Source of the DNA: Hemicordylus capensis
Lineage: Eukaryota > Chordata > Lepidosauria > Squamata > Cordylidae
Assembly: GCF_027244095.1 (NCBI RefSeq)
Contig: NC_069658.1
Location: forward strand, 423,796,687-423,860,686
DNA length: 64,000 bases
Direction of reading: 5' to 3'
Part shown: piece by piece, positions 32,021 to 43,805 of the stretch
How the letters are laid out: the number at the start of each line of letters is the position of its first letter
Position numbering within the stretch: position 1 is the stretch's first letter
Notes under the pieces: model-generated
Database searches by the model: none
Told to the model about the DNA's origin: nothing
Seen by the model: only the letters and a program-made list of their open reading frames with translations
Position numbers and translations under genes: made by a program

Positions 32021-33129
32021 CAAGGTTGGCCTAGGGCTTTTGGCACCCTCGGTGAAGTTTGACTTTGGCGTGCCCCCAGCTAAGGACAGAGCGTGGAGTC
32101 CTGGCTTTAACTTGAGCCATGCAGTCTGCTCATTTGCAGGCTCAAATGACCAGCCCGGGTGGATGACCAGCAAATGACTAGTCTACCCTGGTTTGCGGAT
32201 GCAGTGGGAGAGGAAAGAGAGCTGAGGGGCTTGGAGCCAACCCAAAGCCCGCCCTTCTTCTGCTGCCACCACTGCCCTTGCCTCAGCAGCAAGCCCTGTG
32301 ATCAGCCCCCCCTCCCCCGCATAATCAGGGCACACCCGGGTCTGTTGTTTAGTATCCAGTTTGCACGGACGGTGGGGGGGGGGGAGGTGGGAAGTTCAAT
32401 TGCCGCTCTCTTGGCTTGAAGGAGGAGGGAGGCGATGGAACTCAACTATGAACTATGCACTAGATGAACTAAACCGCAGAGCCTTTCTGGAAGGGCAGTA
32501 TAAAAATTGGATAAATAAATAAAAATAAAATAAAATAACCCTAAAACTACCAGGGAATTTTCCTCTACAGAAGCACTCCATTTCATTTCAATGAGCAAGG
32601 AAGAGGCAAGGAGCAGCAGCTGGTGGGGTGTGTGGCTGATGGGGAGTGCCCTGCTGACTGAGTATCCAGTAGGGCGGAGGGTGAGGAGTGGTGGCGATGC
32701 AGGTGTGTGGCTGAAGGGGAACGCTGCTTGCCCCTAGGCCCACACCCTCTTGGGGACAGCCCTGCCTGTGATCCCCAGGGCCAGCAGACTCTCCACCTCC
32801 TGGGGAGGCAGCTTTTAATAGTGCTGCACGGAACTTCCCTCTGCACCCAACCAGGCTTGACCGCTGTCAAACCAACCGTCATGGCACCACGTACTTCCTG
32901 TTTGGGGTCTGGACACTTGGGAAATCAAGGTGGAGGCTCCCATCAGAGCAGTTGCAGCAGTAACAGGGAGGGAGGGGCAGGGACAGAATGGGCTGAGATG
33001 GAAAGCGAGCCAGGGAGCAGCTGGAAGGCAGGCCCCGCCCACTTCTGCCCAGGAAGCTGCAGCAGCACCCCTCAAGAACTGGTGCCCTAGGCAACTGCCT
33101 AGGTCTGCCTAGTGGACAGGACAATCCTG
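32021..33129. mobile_element. Possible long hAT-like non-autonomous element
   Basis: The left end CAAGGTTGGCCTAGGG and right end cctaggtctgcctag...caggacaatcctg are weak inverted repeats. The adjacent words ggcaccctcggtgaagtttg and ggtgccctaggcaactgcct are ones I associate with hAT ends in reptiles. No target duplication is visible. The middle holds an L2 tail at 32,475-32,540 and no domain-bearing frame. Confidence 0.35.
32475..32540 (+). mobile_element. L2-type tail fragment
   Basis: agcctttctggaagggcagt, ataaaaattgg and an ataaataaaaataaaataaa tail. Confidence 0.6.
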
Positions 33130-33249
33130 AGCAGAGACATAGGAGCATCATATCCATAACTCGTGATTTCCAAATACTAATGCTGCACAAAGTTTGGGAA
33201 ACAAACAAGATAGCTCTTAGTGCAGGAAAATAAACATGACCTGATAGGT

Positions 33250-33830
33250 CATATTTATCTTCTAGTTATACTGGCAGGTATAACTGAGATTTGATGGAAT
33301 GACTTCTGGAATTGGAATAAAGCAACTGAAGGACCTTACTTATTCAAAAATGATAGATCTGCAGAAAAGGAAGGGAAATTGCAATATATGTCAAAAATGT
33401 GTACACCTGCACACAAATCCAAGAAATTGAACATGGTAGCCCAATTAGGAGAATCTAGGTAAAAATAAATGGAGAAGGAAATAAAACAGCATTGTTGTTG
33501 GAGTGTGTACTACAGGCTGTCATAGCAAGGAGAGGATGAGAATGATGCTTTCTTGAAACAAATTACAACTCAAACATTACAAATCAGACATCAAGGATGC
33601 AAGATAGAATTAGTAGTAACAGGGGACTTCAATTATCCTGGTATCTGTTGCGAAACAAACTCCACTAAGCACAAAATCTCCAATAAATTCCTAACGTGCC
33701 TTGCTGAGCATCTTCTCTTTTAGAAGATGGAGGAAGTAATGAGGGAATTGGTTATTCTTGACTTGATCCTAACAAGTGGGGAAGAGTTGGTCATGAGGAT
33801 GAGGTAGCGGGGATTTGGGGGGAAAGTGAC
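33250..33830 (+). mobile_element. CR1-like LINE fragment, endonuclease region
   Basis: Broken frames read VVGVCYRL, ENDAFLKQITTQTLQI, ELVVTGDFNYPGICCETNS, ISNKFLTCLAEHLL and LVILDLILTSGEELV. The GDFNYP-IC...LLDL-LT pattern is the CR1 apurinic endonuclease C-terminal region. In-frame stops and gaps show an old dead copy. No 3' tail remains. Confidence 0.75.
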
Positions 33831-34020
33831 TGAGTAATACTAGCATTTTTAATGTTATTTGTGCCTAACAAATTTGCATATCTGCACAGAAATTGGTTGT
33901 CATTTATCAATAGGGTCATCTTGCCTGTACCTTACAGGGTTCCCCTTGTGGTCCTCTGTTTATGCAGGTCTAAATTTGCTTTGTAATTTCCCGATTTCCC
34001 ACTGAGTATTTCATTCCCAG
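33831..34020. other. Unclassified stretch
   Basis: Nothing recognised; it separates the CR1 fragment from the next SINE. Confidence 0.3.
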
Positions 34021-34175
34021 ACTCCTAATGATGCAGTGGGGAAGTACCTTGCCTGAAAAGCATCTTCTCATACTGTGTGGGAGGAGGCAATGGTAAACCT
34101 CTCCTACCAAAGAAAACCACAGGGCTTTGTGAGCGCCAGGAGTTGACACCGTCTTGATGGCACAACTTTACTTTA
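34021..34175 (+). repeat. Sauria-type (tRNA/BovB-tailed) SINE, internally deleted
   Basis: aatgatgcagtggggaagta head, then a deletion of the tRNA B-box region relative to 44,955-45,228, then catcttctcatactg, ggaggaggcaatggtaaac, gccaggagttgacacc and the cacaactttactttat tail. The tail resembles BovB/RTE 3' ends, the presumed mobilising LINE. Confidence 0.7.
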
Positions 34176-34321
34176 TCTCATTCCCAAGTTACCCTACATG
34201 ACCCTATAGCCCCCCCCGCCCCCTCCCCCCCCACTATAATCTGTTGTATGTGCATTACAGCTACTATAGATCTGGATTATATGCCAACGAAATCTTTAAC
34301 TTCTTTCAATTTTACGTCTTG

Positions 34322-34470
34322 TTTTTATTTATTTATTTTTTAATTTTTACATTCTATATCCCGCTCTTCCTCCAAGGAGCCCAGAGTGGTGTACTACATA
34401 CTTAAGTTTTTCCTCACAACAACCCTGTGAAGTAGGTTAGGCTGAGAGAGAATTGACTGGCCCAGACTGG
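34322..34470 (-). repeat. CORE-type SINE, 3' half
   Basis: Reverse complement reads aacctacttcacagggttgt, tgtgaggaaaaactt, gtagtacaccactctgggct and gaggaagagcgggatat, followed by an A/T-rich tail. Confidence 0.65.
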
Positions 34471-35479
34471 CCCAAACTTTATTCTATAGTTTGCAGTCTT
34501 CTGCTTTGAATTAATAAAGCTTCACAGCTTGATTTCTACAGCCTCAGACTTCACTGGTAATCCTGTTTAAAAATCTGTGACCAAGTCAAGAACTGGGGGA
34601 ATGTATACCCTAATAACATCTTTGAACTTGAAATGTAGGCTTGAGTTCTGAACATGCATACCAATTTTTATTCTGACATCTGTGTCCAAGGGAAATAACA
34701 TGTTACAAACAAACAAAAGAAGTGGAGAATATCAAACCACTGAGGTACACCACAGTCTGATCAGCTAAAAAGCAGTGAAAGGAAAGCATGCCAAAGGCAG
34801 AAAATGGAAGTGACATAATGTGCAGTGTGTAGAAGTTAATGCCCTTAAACTTGATGCATGTGGCTACGAACGGGAAATTCTACAAGCCAGCTGAGACCGA
34901 TGGCTAACCAGCTGTGCATGCAACATGCCTATATCTGCCGTAGTAACAAATTGCCAGTTCTGCATTGAAGTAACGCTTATGGATTTGTAATCCTGTCCCA
35001 AAGCCCTCCGGCAGCAAAGAGACAAATGGGTAAATATGACCTGTTAGGAACAGAAGGGGCCCTGTCTCTAAACAGCAATATCAGCAAGAGTAAATACAAT
35101 TAAGGAGTTAATTAGCAGACTGCAAGGTGGGGATTGGGGCCTCTGGGGATAGACTTATGCCTCATTATGCATTCTTAGCTGATGAGTCACATAGTTTTGG
35201 CAATGGGAAAAAGAGCCAAAGCAGCTCCTTCCCAGGGTGCCCCAGAAACCATGTCAATGTCACTCAAGGTCAGACTCAAGGGTGAAGACGAGGACAGCAG
35301 TATTAGTTCTTATGCGGGCCTGGTTGACAGGCAGATGCTTGGGATAGGCTTATAACAGAGACTCCGAGCTGAGGGGAGGAAGCTATGTCAGGGTGGCCAG
35401 ATGCTCTACTTTCTAGGAGAAGAAATTGATCCAAGCTGGCAACCCTTGACCCAAAGGGGTCAGCTATTCTTTTACTTTT
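34471..35479. other. Single-copy-looking stretch
   Basis: No gene or repeat recognised. The segment 34,830-35,140 has no low-complexity patches and contains gttaattagcag; it is a weak candidate for a conserved non-coding element. Confidence 0.3.
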
Positions 35480-35742
35480 TAATATCCCCTGCTAACTTGG
35501 CAAGAGGCGCTTTTTAAACATGGTGATTCTCTTTTATTTAGCAGGGGGAGAGTCACTGTTCCTATCCACCCCCAGCACAGCACCTCCAGTGACTGTTGCT
35601 GGTGTCTATCTGATGTTTCTTTTAGATTGTGAGCCCTTTGGGGACAGGGTTCCATCTTATTTATTTATTATTTCTCTGTGTAAACTGCCCTGAGCCATTT
35701 TTGGAAGGGCGGTATAGAAATCTAAATAACAACAACAACAGG
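35480..35742 (+). mobile_element. L2-clade LINE 3' module
   Basis: It is nearly colinear with 5,240-5,512: acttggcaagaggcgctttt, cctccagtgactgttgctgg, gattgtgagccctttgggg, ggaagggcggtatagaaat and an (AAC)n tail. The similarity to 5,240 suggests the same subfamily. Confidence 0.75.
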
Positions 35743-35994
35743 CATGTGCTGCAGTGGCTGAACCAATTCAGTCGCTTGCCCTCCTTTTCTTCCCTCTTAA
35801 CAGCTGCACACAGGAGCCTGGCTCCTTGCTGTGGCAGTTGGAGAGAAGAAAGACCGGGCCCTCCGTGGCAGTGCTGTAACAACACAAGCTGCGCTTGCTT
35901 TTCTAGCACTCTTCATTCCACCATGATGCGTACAGTGAACATGCATAGGGGAGAGCGTGTCTGTAGTGGCAAGCCCTATGCCCACCCTATAGAC

Positions 35995-36130
35995 CAGGGC
36001 TGCTCAACTTCGGCCCTCCTGCAGATGTTGGCTTACAGCTCCCACAATCCCTGGCTATTGGCCACTATGGCTGGGGATTAGGGGAGTTGTTGTTCAAAAA
36101 CAGCTGGGGGGCCTAAGTTGAGCAGGCCTG
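35995..36130. mobile_element. Foldback hAT-type MITE with 8-bp TSD-like flanks
   Basis: Inverted ends CAGGGCTGCTCAACTTCGGC and CTAAGTTGAGCAGGCCTG. The flanks CTATAGAC and CTATGGCC agree at 6 of 8. The core contains ttggctattggcc-like mirrored words. A relative at 52,550-52,683 has the same organisation. Confidence 0.75.
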
Positions 36131-36194
36131 CTATGGCCGGTCACTCTACTGTCTGTACAGTCCCTGCACACTTACTAAATGCACACACGAAGAC

Positions 36195-36620
36195 CAGGGG
36201 CATAGCAAGGTTGGAGTGGGCCCAGAGACAAGATTTTAAAATGCCTCCCCCCCCCCACAATGAAGCTCCGCTCATGAAGTAAAGAAATCTTAAATGAGGC
36301 TGAATAGTGGTAACAAAAAGCAGAGTATAATTTATATTTTAAAATGGGCCCCTCGCTGATACACACACACAAACACACTTCACAATATATCGTGCACTCA
36401 CACTCACATCCCCATTCTGAATATGGTGAATATCTAGTTCACATTGAATCTAGTTTTTTTACTCTCTGCTCCTTCTGATCTCCAAGAGACTCAACATAAT
36501 TCATAGGGGTTGCAACATGGGCGGGTGGGGAGTCATGTGATGTGCCTCTGGGGGGGCCCCTTGAGGCAGTGGGGCCCCAAGATGACTGCCTTCCCTTGCC
36601 TAATGGTAGTTACGCCCCTG
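36195..36620. mobile_element. hAT-like MITE (CAGGGGCATAGC ends)
   Basis: Inverted ends CAGGGGCATAGCAAGG and TGGTAGTTACGCCCCTG. The left 40 bp equal the 23,668 copy. The right arm has gtggggccccaagatgactg. A clear target duplication is not seen. Confidence 0.7.
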
Positions 36621-36754
36621 ACCCTGGAGGTGCAGTTGGGGACTTTGTTTTATGCCCCATAGTAGAAAGGCAACAAAAACTTCCTCAGAGTAAGTTTAAA
36701 GAATGCAGAGGTGCTTCCTTCATTCAGAAAGGTGTGGTGCCTACTACTGCTATG

Positions 36755-37012
36755 AATATGTATATACTACTTTTCAACAAAAGTTCTCAAAGTGGTTTAC
36801 ATAGAACGATAAAATGGAATAAAATAAAAGCGGTTCTCTGACCCAAAAGGGATCACAATCTAAACAGAAACATATGTTTGATTTAAAAAATCATCATCGT
36901 CAATCATCATCACCACCACCACCACTGGAGGGATGCCATGCTAGGGTCCCCTTACTCAATAAGAGAATCGCCGCTTTAAAAGCTGCCTCTTTGTTCAGTT
37001 AGCAGCGGGTCT
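36755..37012 (-). mobile_element. L2-clade LINE 3' module, diverged
   Basis: Contains agtggtttacatagaacgat, gggatcacaatctaaacaga and gccgctttaaaagctgcctc. The middle carries a (CATCAC)n patch at 36,889-36,927. Confidence 0.6.
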
Positions 37013-37865
37013 GTCACATCTTGGCTAAGTGCCAAGGGCAACTGTGGTAGGAAAGTACAGCTTAGGCACCAAGAAGTGGATAGCCAGAGGTGGTGGCCAG
37101 AGTTAGTATGGACCAGGGCTGAGTTTATTGGGTGAGACAGACCATCAGAAAGCCTGAGATGTGGGAGTCTGCTTCACTACTCAGGCAAGATGTTCAGATT
37201 GCTGAGCTGGCCCAGAAGCAAGAAAGAGTTTCATTCATAGAGACAAGATGATTACAGCCAGGCTGGGGCAGCTGACCATGCTCAGCTGGTATTGCACCAA
37301 TACTCAGCTGGTATTGCATCCATGAAGGTTTTTTGTTGACAGGCCAGGATGGGGGAGCAGCACAGGAGGTAAGGCACAAGAGGCTGGCTGGCTGCTGCAG
37401 TGCTGGGAGAAACAGTTAGAGTCCCTTGCCCTGGTGCCCTCCAGGGCCTGAATCGAAGGTTAGCCCAAGCATCAGGCATGGTGAGGTGGCTTGACGGCAC
37501 ACTTTACCTTCTAAAAGGCATCAAAGGGCCATTTACATTGTTTGCTGTTATATTTGTACTCCATAGAAAGTACTACCTGTAATTTACAAGTCAGGCTCCA
37601 AAATGTTTTGGGCTACCTCTGCTTGGAGTTCTCTTATGGAGGTCAGTGTGGTACCTTTTAAGTGTTATAGCTGCACTGTGGGAGCTGCTTTTCTATGAGC
37701 TTATCCCACAGTGTACCTGTAACATGTAAAGGCCCACATCCATGTGGGCAGAGCTAACTGCACAGCTCCCCCACATGGAACTACCATGGAGTCAGAGGTC
37801 CAGGGCAAAGATTTTGTGAAAGGGCCCACATGACTGGTCTTGCCCATGTTGTTGCTGGGTTTTAA
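37013..37865. other. Unclassified stretch with SINE tail remnant
   Basis: No gene recognised. A 22-bp imperfect duplication, ctcagctggtattgca, is at 37,280 and 37,303. cttgacggcacactttacctt at 37,489-37,512 matches the 3' end of the Sauria-type SINE without its body. Confidence 0.4.
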
Positions 37866-38104
37866 ATGTTGTTGTTGTTGTTGTTGTTATTACATTTATA
37901 TCCCGCTCTTCCTCCAAGGAGCCCAGAGCGGTGTACTACATACTTGAGTTTCTCTTTCACAACAACCCTTTGAAGTAGGTTAGGCTGAGAGAGAAGTGAC
38001 TAGCCCAGAGTCACCCAGCTAGTTTCATGGCTGAATGGGGATTTGAACTCGGGTCTCCCCGGTCCTAGTCCAGCACTCTAACCACTACACCATGCTGCCT
38101 CACA
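37866..38104 (-). repeat. CORE-type tRNA SINE, complete
   Basis: On the minus strand: gtggtgtagtggttagagtg (A box), gagttcaaatccccattcag (B box), the core tgggtgactctgggctagtc...aacctacttcaaagggttg, gtagtacaccgctctgggct, gaggaagagcgggatat and (AAC)n tail. The core resembles the deep CORE/MIR SINE core. It is a SINE, not a tRNA gene. Confidence 0.8.
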
Positions 38105-40149
38105 TGTTACAGCTGCACCACGGGATGAACCCATGGAAAGGCTACATTATGATGATATCATGTTATTTTGAGACAGTTTAGATGTTGCTGTGTAGTGTTG
38201 TCATTGCTGTGGTAAGCCACTCTGGATGCAACCTTTTTTGGAGAGGTGGCATACAAATAATGAATGAATGAAGGCAGCCCCCATGAAGCAGTTGTTAAGA
38301 AGGCACCTGTATTACCAAAAAAGAAGATTTTCAAAAGGGACAGTCCTTTCCAACACCAAAAAGGGCAGTCATACATATTTGAAAAAGAAAGCAGAAGAAT
38401 GCCACTGAGTATCTTTTTTAAAGTGAAAAGTAGCTGGGGAATGTCATCCCCTGCCAGGTGCCTATAAAGTTATCTGTGTCAATAGGATGAGCAACATTTC
38501 TTCATGACAAGATGGGGGGGATTCTCTGCTACAGGCACCAAGGCATCCTCTCTCTCTGGTGATATCATGACCATGGATGATGTTACCCTGAAAAAAGTTT
38601 CCCATCAAAACACACTGCATCTGGTGTGAGGAGCATGCCCAAAAGTAATTATTTTTCTCAGTGTTTAGCAGAAGTGGCTTGTGAAAGCAGCAACCACACA
38701 CAAGAAAGAGGGAGCACTTGCTATTAAAAGTGCACTAACCACAAAATGAGCATTAAATTCTGATTCATAATACCAATCTTCAGAGAATCAATGAATCAGC
38801 TTTATATGATACCCACTGTTGTAATATAGATGCAATACCTACTTTTAGATTCCATGTATTTATTATGATTCAATATAAATACTGGATTTATTTCTACATG
38901 GTTCTTCAATTTTTAAATTTGTCTAATGGTGCACTGCATTGTTTAATGGTCAATTGTATGCACCCCAACGTTTCAGATATTTTAATGGTTATTACATAAT
39001 CTATATAAAAAGCTCCCACTTTTAATGGTTGCTAGGTTTTGGGGTATCCTTTTAACCCCCTGTAGAGATTAAAGCCTTTGTCTCAGAGCAAGCTCACGTG
39101 AGGGAAAGAAATGCTGAATCATCCCTGTTGAGCTGTCTGACTGGGCTTCTAATAAAACTATCCTGTATTATCAGTAGATTCAAAATGCTGCTGCCACGAC
39201 CCCTCTTCTCGATTGAGTTTGAACCTCCCTGGGCTTGGGGTGGAATCCCAGGGGAAAATCTCTTTATTTTGCTATTGGGGAAATACAAAAATCTTCCACA
39301 TGCGAACCTACATGTGGTGAGAAAACTGATAGCTGCTGTACATTTGAGGATGTGTTTGCACCAGAGAAATCCCCCTTTGCCCCCACTTTTCCTGAGTTAA
39401 AAACCAACTCAGAGAAGCTTGTAAAAAGAACAGAACTAAAAAAAAAGGTTGTATTCAGTTACTACAGACTGCTTCCATCTGAGGCTTTCTCAGCTTTTAG
39501 GTACAGTTAAGAATACTTAGTAGGGTTACAAAAATAGGTTGTCTTAATGCATGCTTAAATGTTTATAGTGTCTTTTGCAATGCCCTCAGTAGGATGGACA
39601 TAGGCTAGTGTTAATTCTTGTTTTAATTATGTTACGGGTAAACAATAATAGAATAGTAGCAGGAATATGCAAAACACACACACACACCAAAGAAATATAA
39701 CATCCCTAATGCAAAGTCCGACTAAAAAACTTTTCCCTAGACTAAACCTCCCTTTTTCTTGAATTCACCAAACTCCTGATGGGACTTCAAGCCATCTGAA
39801 ATCCTCTCTTCCCAGGCTTTACAGTTATCCTCCTGCAACCAGCCTCCATGGCCACATGCCCTCCTGTGCACCTCCAGCCTACCTTTTCTAACAAATAATT
39901 CCTTTCCTGGCAACAGCTCTCTAGGTCCCACCCACCTGGTGTGCTGATTGGCTGAGCCCTGGAGTTCACCAGCCTGTCAGTCAAGACAAGGGTTCACTTC
40001 CGGTTAATTCTTTAGAGGGAGGGGAGGCTGATCACTGCACCCCCTTTTTCTCTTTTTGTTGAGGGCCAGAACTTGGTTCAGTGGGAAGGGAACCTTGGAG
40101 ATGGCTCATCACAACTGTTATCTATTCTTCTGCCTTTTATCACCTGCTC
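38105..40149. other. Unclassified, mostly AT-rich stretch
   Basis: No gene recognised. 38,700-39,100 is AT-rich with repeated tttaatggt words at 38,940-39,030. A (CA)n run lies at 39,676-39,686. Short frames at 39,098-39,400 have no domain. Confidence 0.35.
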
Positions 40150-40955
40150 AGTCTTGACAGTGTGATGTAGTGGTTGGACCTTTAGCTGGAAGATATCAGA
40201 ACTCATATCCCCACAATATCCACTGGGTGGCATTGCCCCAGTCACTCTCTCTCAGCTTCATCTAGGGATGTGCACAAACCGGTCCAGAGGCTATGTTAGA
40301 GGCCTCCAAACCGGTTCGGAATTGGCCCGGTCCGGCGGAGTGTGTGTCTGTCTAGCTTTAAGGGTGGGGGGGGTAGTACTTACCCCTCCCACCGCTTTTC
40401 CCCATCCGGCGCTCCACTCCGGAGCAAAGTTTTAGGGGCGGCAGTGTTCCTCCATGCTGCCCTTGGCCCCATCGTTGCCCGGGAAAAGGGGAAGTTGCCA
40501 CCACGCATGCGCCCATTGCGGTATGTGCGCGTCCGTCACTGCTGTGCATGCGTGCCGCACACATCACATGTTGCGCACGCAACATGTGATGTGTGCGGCG
40601 CACGTGCGGCGGCAACAGACACATGCGCGCCACAATGGGCGCATGCGTGGCAGCAACTTCCCCTTTTCCCGGGCAACGACAGGGCCAGGGGCAGCAGGGA
40701 GGAATGCTGCTGCCCCTAAAACTTTGCTCCGGAGTGGAGCGCCAGAGGGGGGAAAGCGGCGGGAGGGGTAAGTACTACCCCCGCCCTTAAAGCTAGACAC
40801 CCCCCCAGTGCTGGACCGCGCCTCCATGGTTCCGTGCACATCTCTAGCTTCATCTACCTCACACAGGGTTGTTGTGAGGATAAAGTGTGAGAACCCATAT
40901 TCATGTAAGCTATCCTGAAATCTGTAGCAGAAGGGTGGGGTACAAATATGAACAG
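40150..40955 (+). repeat. CORE-type SINE split by a hAT
   Basis: The head gtgtgatgtagtggttggac, core cccagtcactctctctcagc and, after the hAT at 40,263-40,846, ctacctcacacagggttg, gtgaggataaagtgtgag and aaggtggggtacaa-like 3' part make one SINE. Confidence 0.75.
40263..40846. mobile_element. 584-bp foldback hAT with perfect 8-bp TSD
   Basis: It starts TAGGGATGTGCACAAACC and ends GTGCACATCTCTA, flanked by GCTTCATC at 40,255-40,262 and 40,847-40,854. Almost the whole element is one palindrome centred near 40,576; the two arms share ttaaagctagaca-like, actccggagcaaagttttag and cccgggaaaaggggaagttg blocks. Arms are CpG-rich. It has no transposase. Confidence 0.93.
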
Positions 40956-42291
40956 CAGCCACTTCACATATTCCTCCCCCCCCCCCTTAGGTGTACACTT
41001 AAAAAATGTAAGCATTCACCTTTTAAACTATAGGCTGTAAATATAGCAAAAGAGTGTTTGCTGCAACCACATGTACCATACAAGAATACTGGTCAGTCAG
41101 CTGGGAATGGCACCCAGCTGCGTATGCCCTCTGTGACAAACCTGGGTTTGTTGCTGCATAATGTGCAGAATGATTCCAACTGGGAGCTCTGCCTGCCTTC
41201 CTGAGTCTAGCTGTTCGGCTGCAGTTACTGAAAGGCGACAGAAAGGCACTCTGCACAATCGTAGAGGCACAGTGCCACCACAGCCAGTCCCCTAAACATC
41301 CTCTAGTATTTGGTGGGGGGCTGAATCCCAGCATCTCTCCCTCTCTCTTTTAAACCAAACGAAGGCTGCAATTCTGAGCACACTTACGAGTGAGCAAATC
41401 CTATTGAACGTAGTGAGACTTACTTCCAAGTAAAAACATGCATAGGCTTGGAGTGCACATCTGGTGGTTTCCAGCTATACTATGAAAACGAGGTATATCT
41501 GCTATGCACGATATAAAAGGCCCCAGAGGTCCCTGGGGCTATCTGGGTTAGAGACCAGTACATCTCTAGCTGTGAGGATGCAGTAGAGCATCCTCCTTTT
41601 GCAATACAGTATGTGTGCTTCTTCCATGTGGCCCATTCCCCAACAGCTGAGCTAATGGTGTTTGGACTCACAAGGCTTGTAAACAAGTTGTGATTCAATC
41701 ACCCGGGGCTGGCGTGCAGCACTGAAGATCCCCCTCCACACACACTCCTGCCGCCTGTCTATGAGATCAACATTAACCATGGCTTTAATTCCCCCACAAA
41801 CACCTCCGCTGCCAAGTCGGCTGCCCACTCTCCCTTAATACACACACACAGAGTACGAGGATTTGGCCGGCAAGCTTCCGGAGATAAAGAGCAGGTCTTG
41901 ACAGAGCTCTCTCCTTCAGTCCTCTCTGTCTCGACTGCTACTGAGCCAATTTGTGAAACCATCCAATCGCTTTGGCGTGAAAAGTATGCATTGTTGAGAA
42001 AGATAGACATGGTTTCTAGGAACAATGTTTCTTTTTATTTAAAAACTCCTTCTTGCATTCAGTTGGGGCTGGGTGTCTTGGAATAAGCTGCCTCTTGCAG
42101 CTATTGTTAGGGCCTCACATTACCATTGATCGGGGTGATCAATAGTAGCCTCCACTTGACTTGCTGCCTTCCGGTGTTGGTGGCAGAAGCCTGCTGGCTG
42201 GGCATGGATGATTTTGCCACTACCGCCTGGGAGCTGTAATGTCATTGAGAATAGTTCCATCTCTCAACGTTGCATATATGCGAGACTGACA
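40956..42291. other. Unclassified stretch
   Basis: No gene recognised; a C run at 40,976-40,987 and several short domain-free frames. It contains the small MITE listed next. Confidence 0.35.
41362..41455. mobile_element. Short foldback MITE (ggctgcaatyct type)
   Basis: ggctgcaattctgagcacac...cttacttccaagtaaaaaca...gcataggcttggagtgc is a short palindrome resembling a very common squamate repeat. No target duplication was identified. Confidence 0.55.
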
Positions 42292-42542
42292 CCTTATTCA
42301 CATATTATGTTTGATGCAGTACAATCTGGGTGTACAGCGTACGCATGTACAGATCTGTATGCACATGCAGTTAGTCACACATTATGTTCAATATACATAC
42401 AGTGGAATGCTTTGTATCTGCATCCTGCATCTGAGGGGACTGTAGCCAGGTTCACTTTTAAAATTAATGCATGTCCAGTCATTCACACAAACACATGTGT
42501 GCAGACACTTGTGTGCACATACAGCATAATGTCTGAATAGGG
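42292..42542. mobile_element. MITE family F3, longest copy
   Basis: The left end ccttattcacatattatgtt and right end gcataatgtctgaatagg are inverted. A TIR-like cacattatgttcaatatac also occurs inside. Shared central block: gccaggttcacttttaaaat and cattcacacaaacacatg. Confidence 0.65.
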
Positions 42543-42546
42543 GTTG

Positions 42547-43018
42547 TGCCTTAGCAGGCAGGAGTAGTAGTAGTCGCAGAGTCAGAAGTCACGACCAGAA
42601 GCCAGGCTCGAGGAGTCAAGCCAGAACAGAAGCCAGAAGTCAGGACTAAAGAATCAAGCAGGAAGTCAAGATGAAGAAGCAAGGACTGAAGCCAGAACAA
42701 AGTCAGGACTAAAGCCAGAACTGAGGACTCAAGCCACAAGTCAGGACTGAAAAGCAAGCCAGGAATCAGGACCAAAAGCCAGGAAACACAGACAGCAAAA
42801 CACCCCAGCCAAAGAGTCCTTGTTGCTGCCCAAGCCCAGGAAGCCCTCTTTATATCCTGTTCGAAGAATCTAATTGCCAGCCCGGGTGGGCAGAGCTAGT
42901 CCAGAGCCCGAGAGACTTTTACCCCTGTGACAGGCGGCAGTTCCACCAGTTTACCACAAGGGGACGTTGTTCTCAACACCTAAGACAGACAGCTCCAGCC
43001 CAGGCAGTTCCTGACAGG
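42547..43018 (-). repeat. Unclassified repeat with purine-rich minisatellite and TATA box
   Basis: 42,560-42,790 is a degenerate array of about 20-bp words such as aagccagaagtcaggacta. 42,800-43,018, read on the minus strand, starts tgtcaggaactgcctgggc and contains gatataaagagggcttcctg, a TATA-box-like word. It could be a promoter-bearing end of an old element. No flanking duplication was found, so the family is left open. Confidence 0.35.
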
Positions 43019-43499
43019 AACTTAAATAGGTTTATACTGTGGATGTGCCCCAAAGCTGGCTCTGCAATGCGAGAGAGCCCCGTGACATTTTGTGCATCTT
43101 TGGTTCACATTGCTCATAGTGCATTTGCTTTGTGTTGTCTTTGCCCTGTAGAGTGAAGGGCCCATTTATTTTTCTGTGACCGCACATCTAATTATGTTGA
43201 AGTAACAGGGCTGCCGCATTAGGCTATCTGGATGGGGTGTGCTTGACTGTGACAGATAAATGGCTTTTTCTTTAACACACATACAATACACACGCCCATG
43301 AGATGCACACTATTGGGCTCTCATTTGATACCAGATCAGTGAAACAGCAGAAAAGTACAATGAAGAAACAGGAGAAAAGAGAAGCTGCAAAACTAGCTCA
43401 TCTGGGAATAGGCATCTAGCAAGGAGCAAAAGCAGAATCGGTGACAGGGAAGGGACACAGACACAGGAAGCCAACCATCCCAGGGCAGGCTTATGGGGT
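43019..43499. other. Unclassified stretch
   Basis: No gene recognised. Confidence 0.3.
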
Positions 43500-43568
43500 T
43501 AATATTTTTATTTTATTTATTTTATTTATTGTTGCATTTCTATACCGCCTTTTGTTAAAAAACAACCC
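43500..43568 (-). mobile_element. L2-type tail fragment
   Basis: tttattttatttattttattt, gcatttctataccgccttttgt and acaaccccaa give the reverse complement of the L2 3' end. Confidence 0.6.
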
Positions 43569-43805
43569 CAATCTCCTTATGAGATCTGAAGCCATGCACA
43601 TATTTTTGCTTTGTAATAAATGAGGTAAGAATTCAGTCTGGGATGGTTTTAAGCAATGATAACTCAGGGGCTAGACTGGATTCCCAGTTGTGTCTTGTGC
43701 AGATGCCACAAGCAAAATACATATCACATTCACATAAAATCAAGAAGATTAATGCTCAGCAGTGCAGACAGGCCCTAACAAAGAAAAACACACACATAAA
43801 GTTTG

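Noticed and set aside
35629-36081. Protein gene of 150 codons
   Set aside because: Its first part is the L2 3' module and its last part is a foldback MITE; no domain.
37866-38104. tRNA gene on the minus strand
   Set aside because: A and B boxes are present but they sit in a SINE with core and tail, and no cloverleaf acceptor stem is evident.
40342-40962. Cysteine- and histidine-rich small proteins
   Set aside because: All lie in the 584-bp palindromic hAT; mirrored frames again.
42547-43018. Solo LTR of a retrovirus-like element
   Set aside because: TG...CA-like ends and a TATA word are suggestive, but no target duplication, primer site or coding neighbour is seen.
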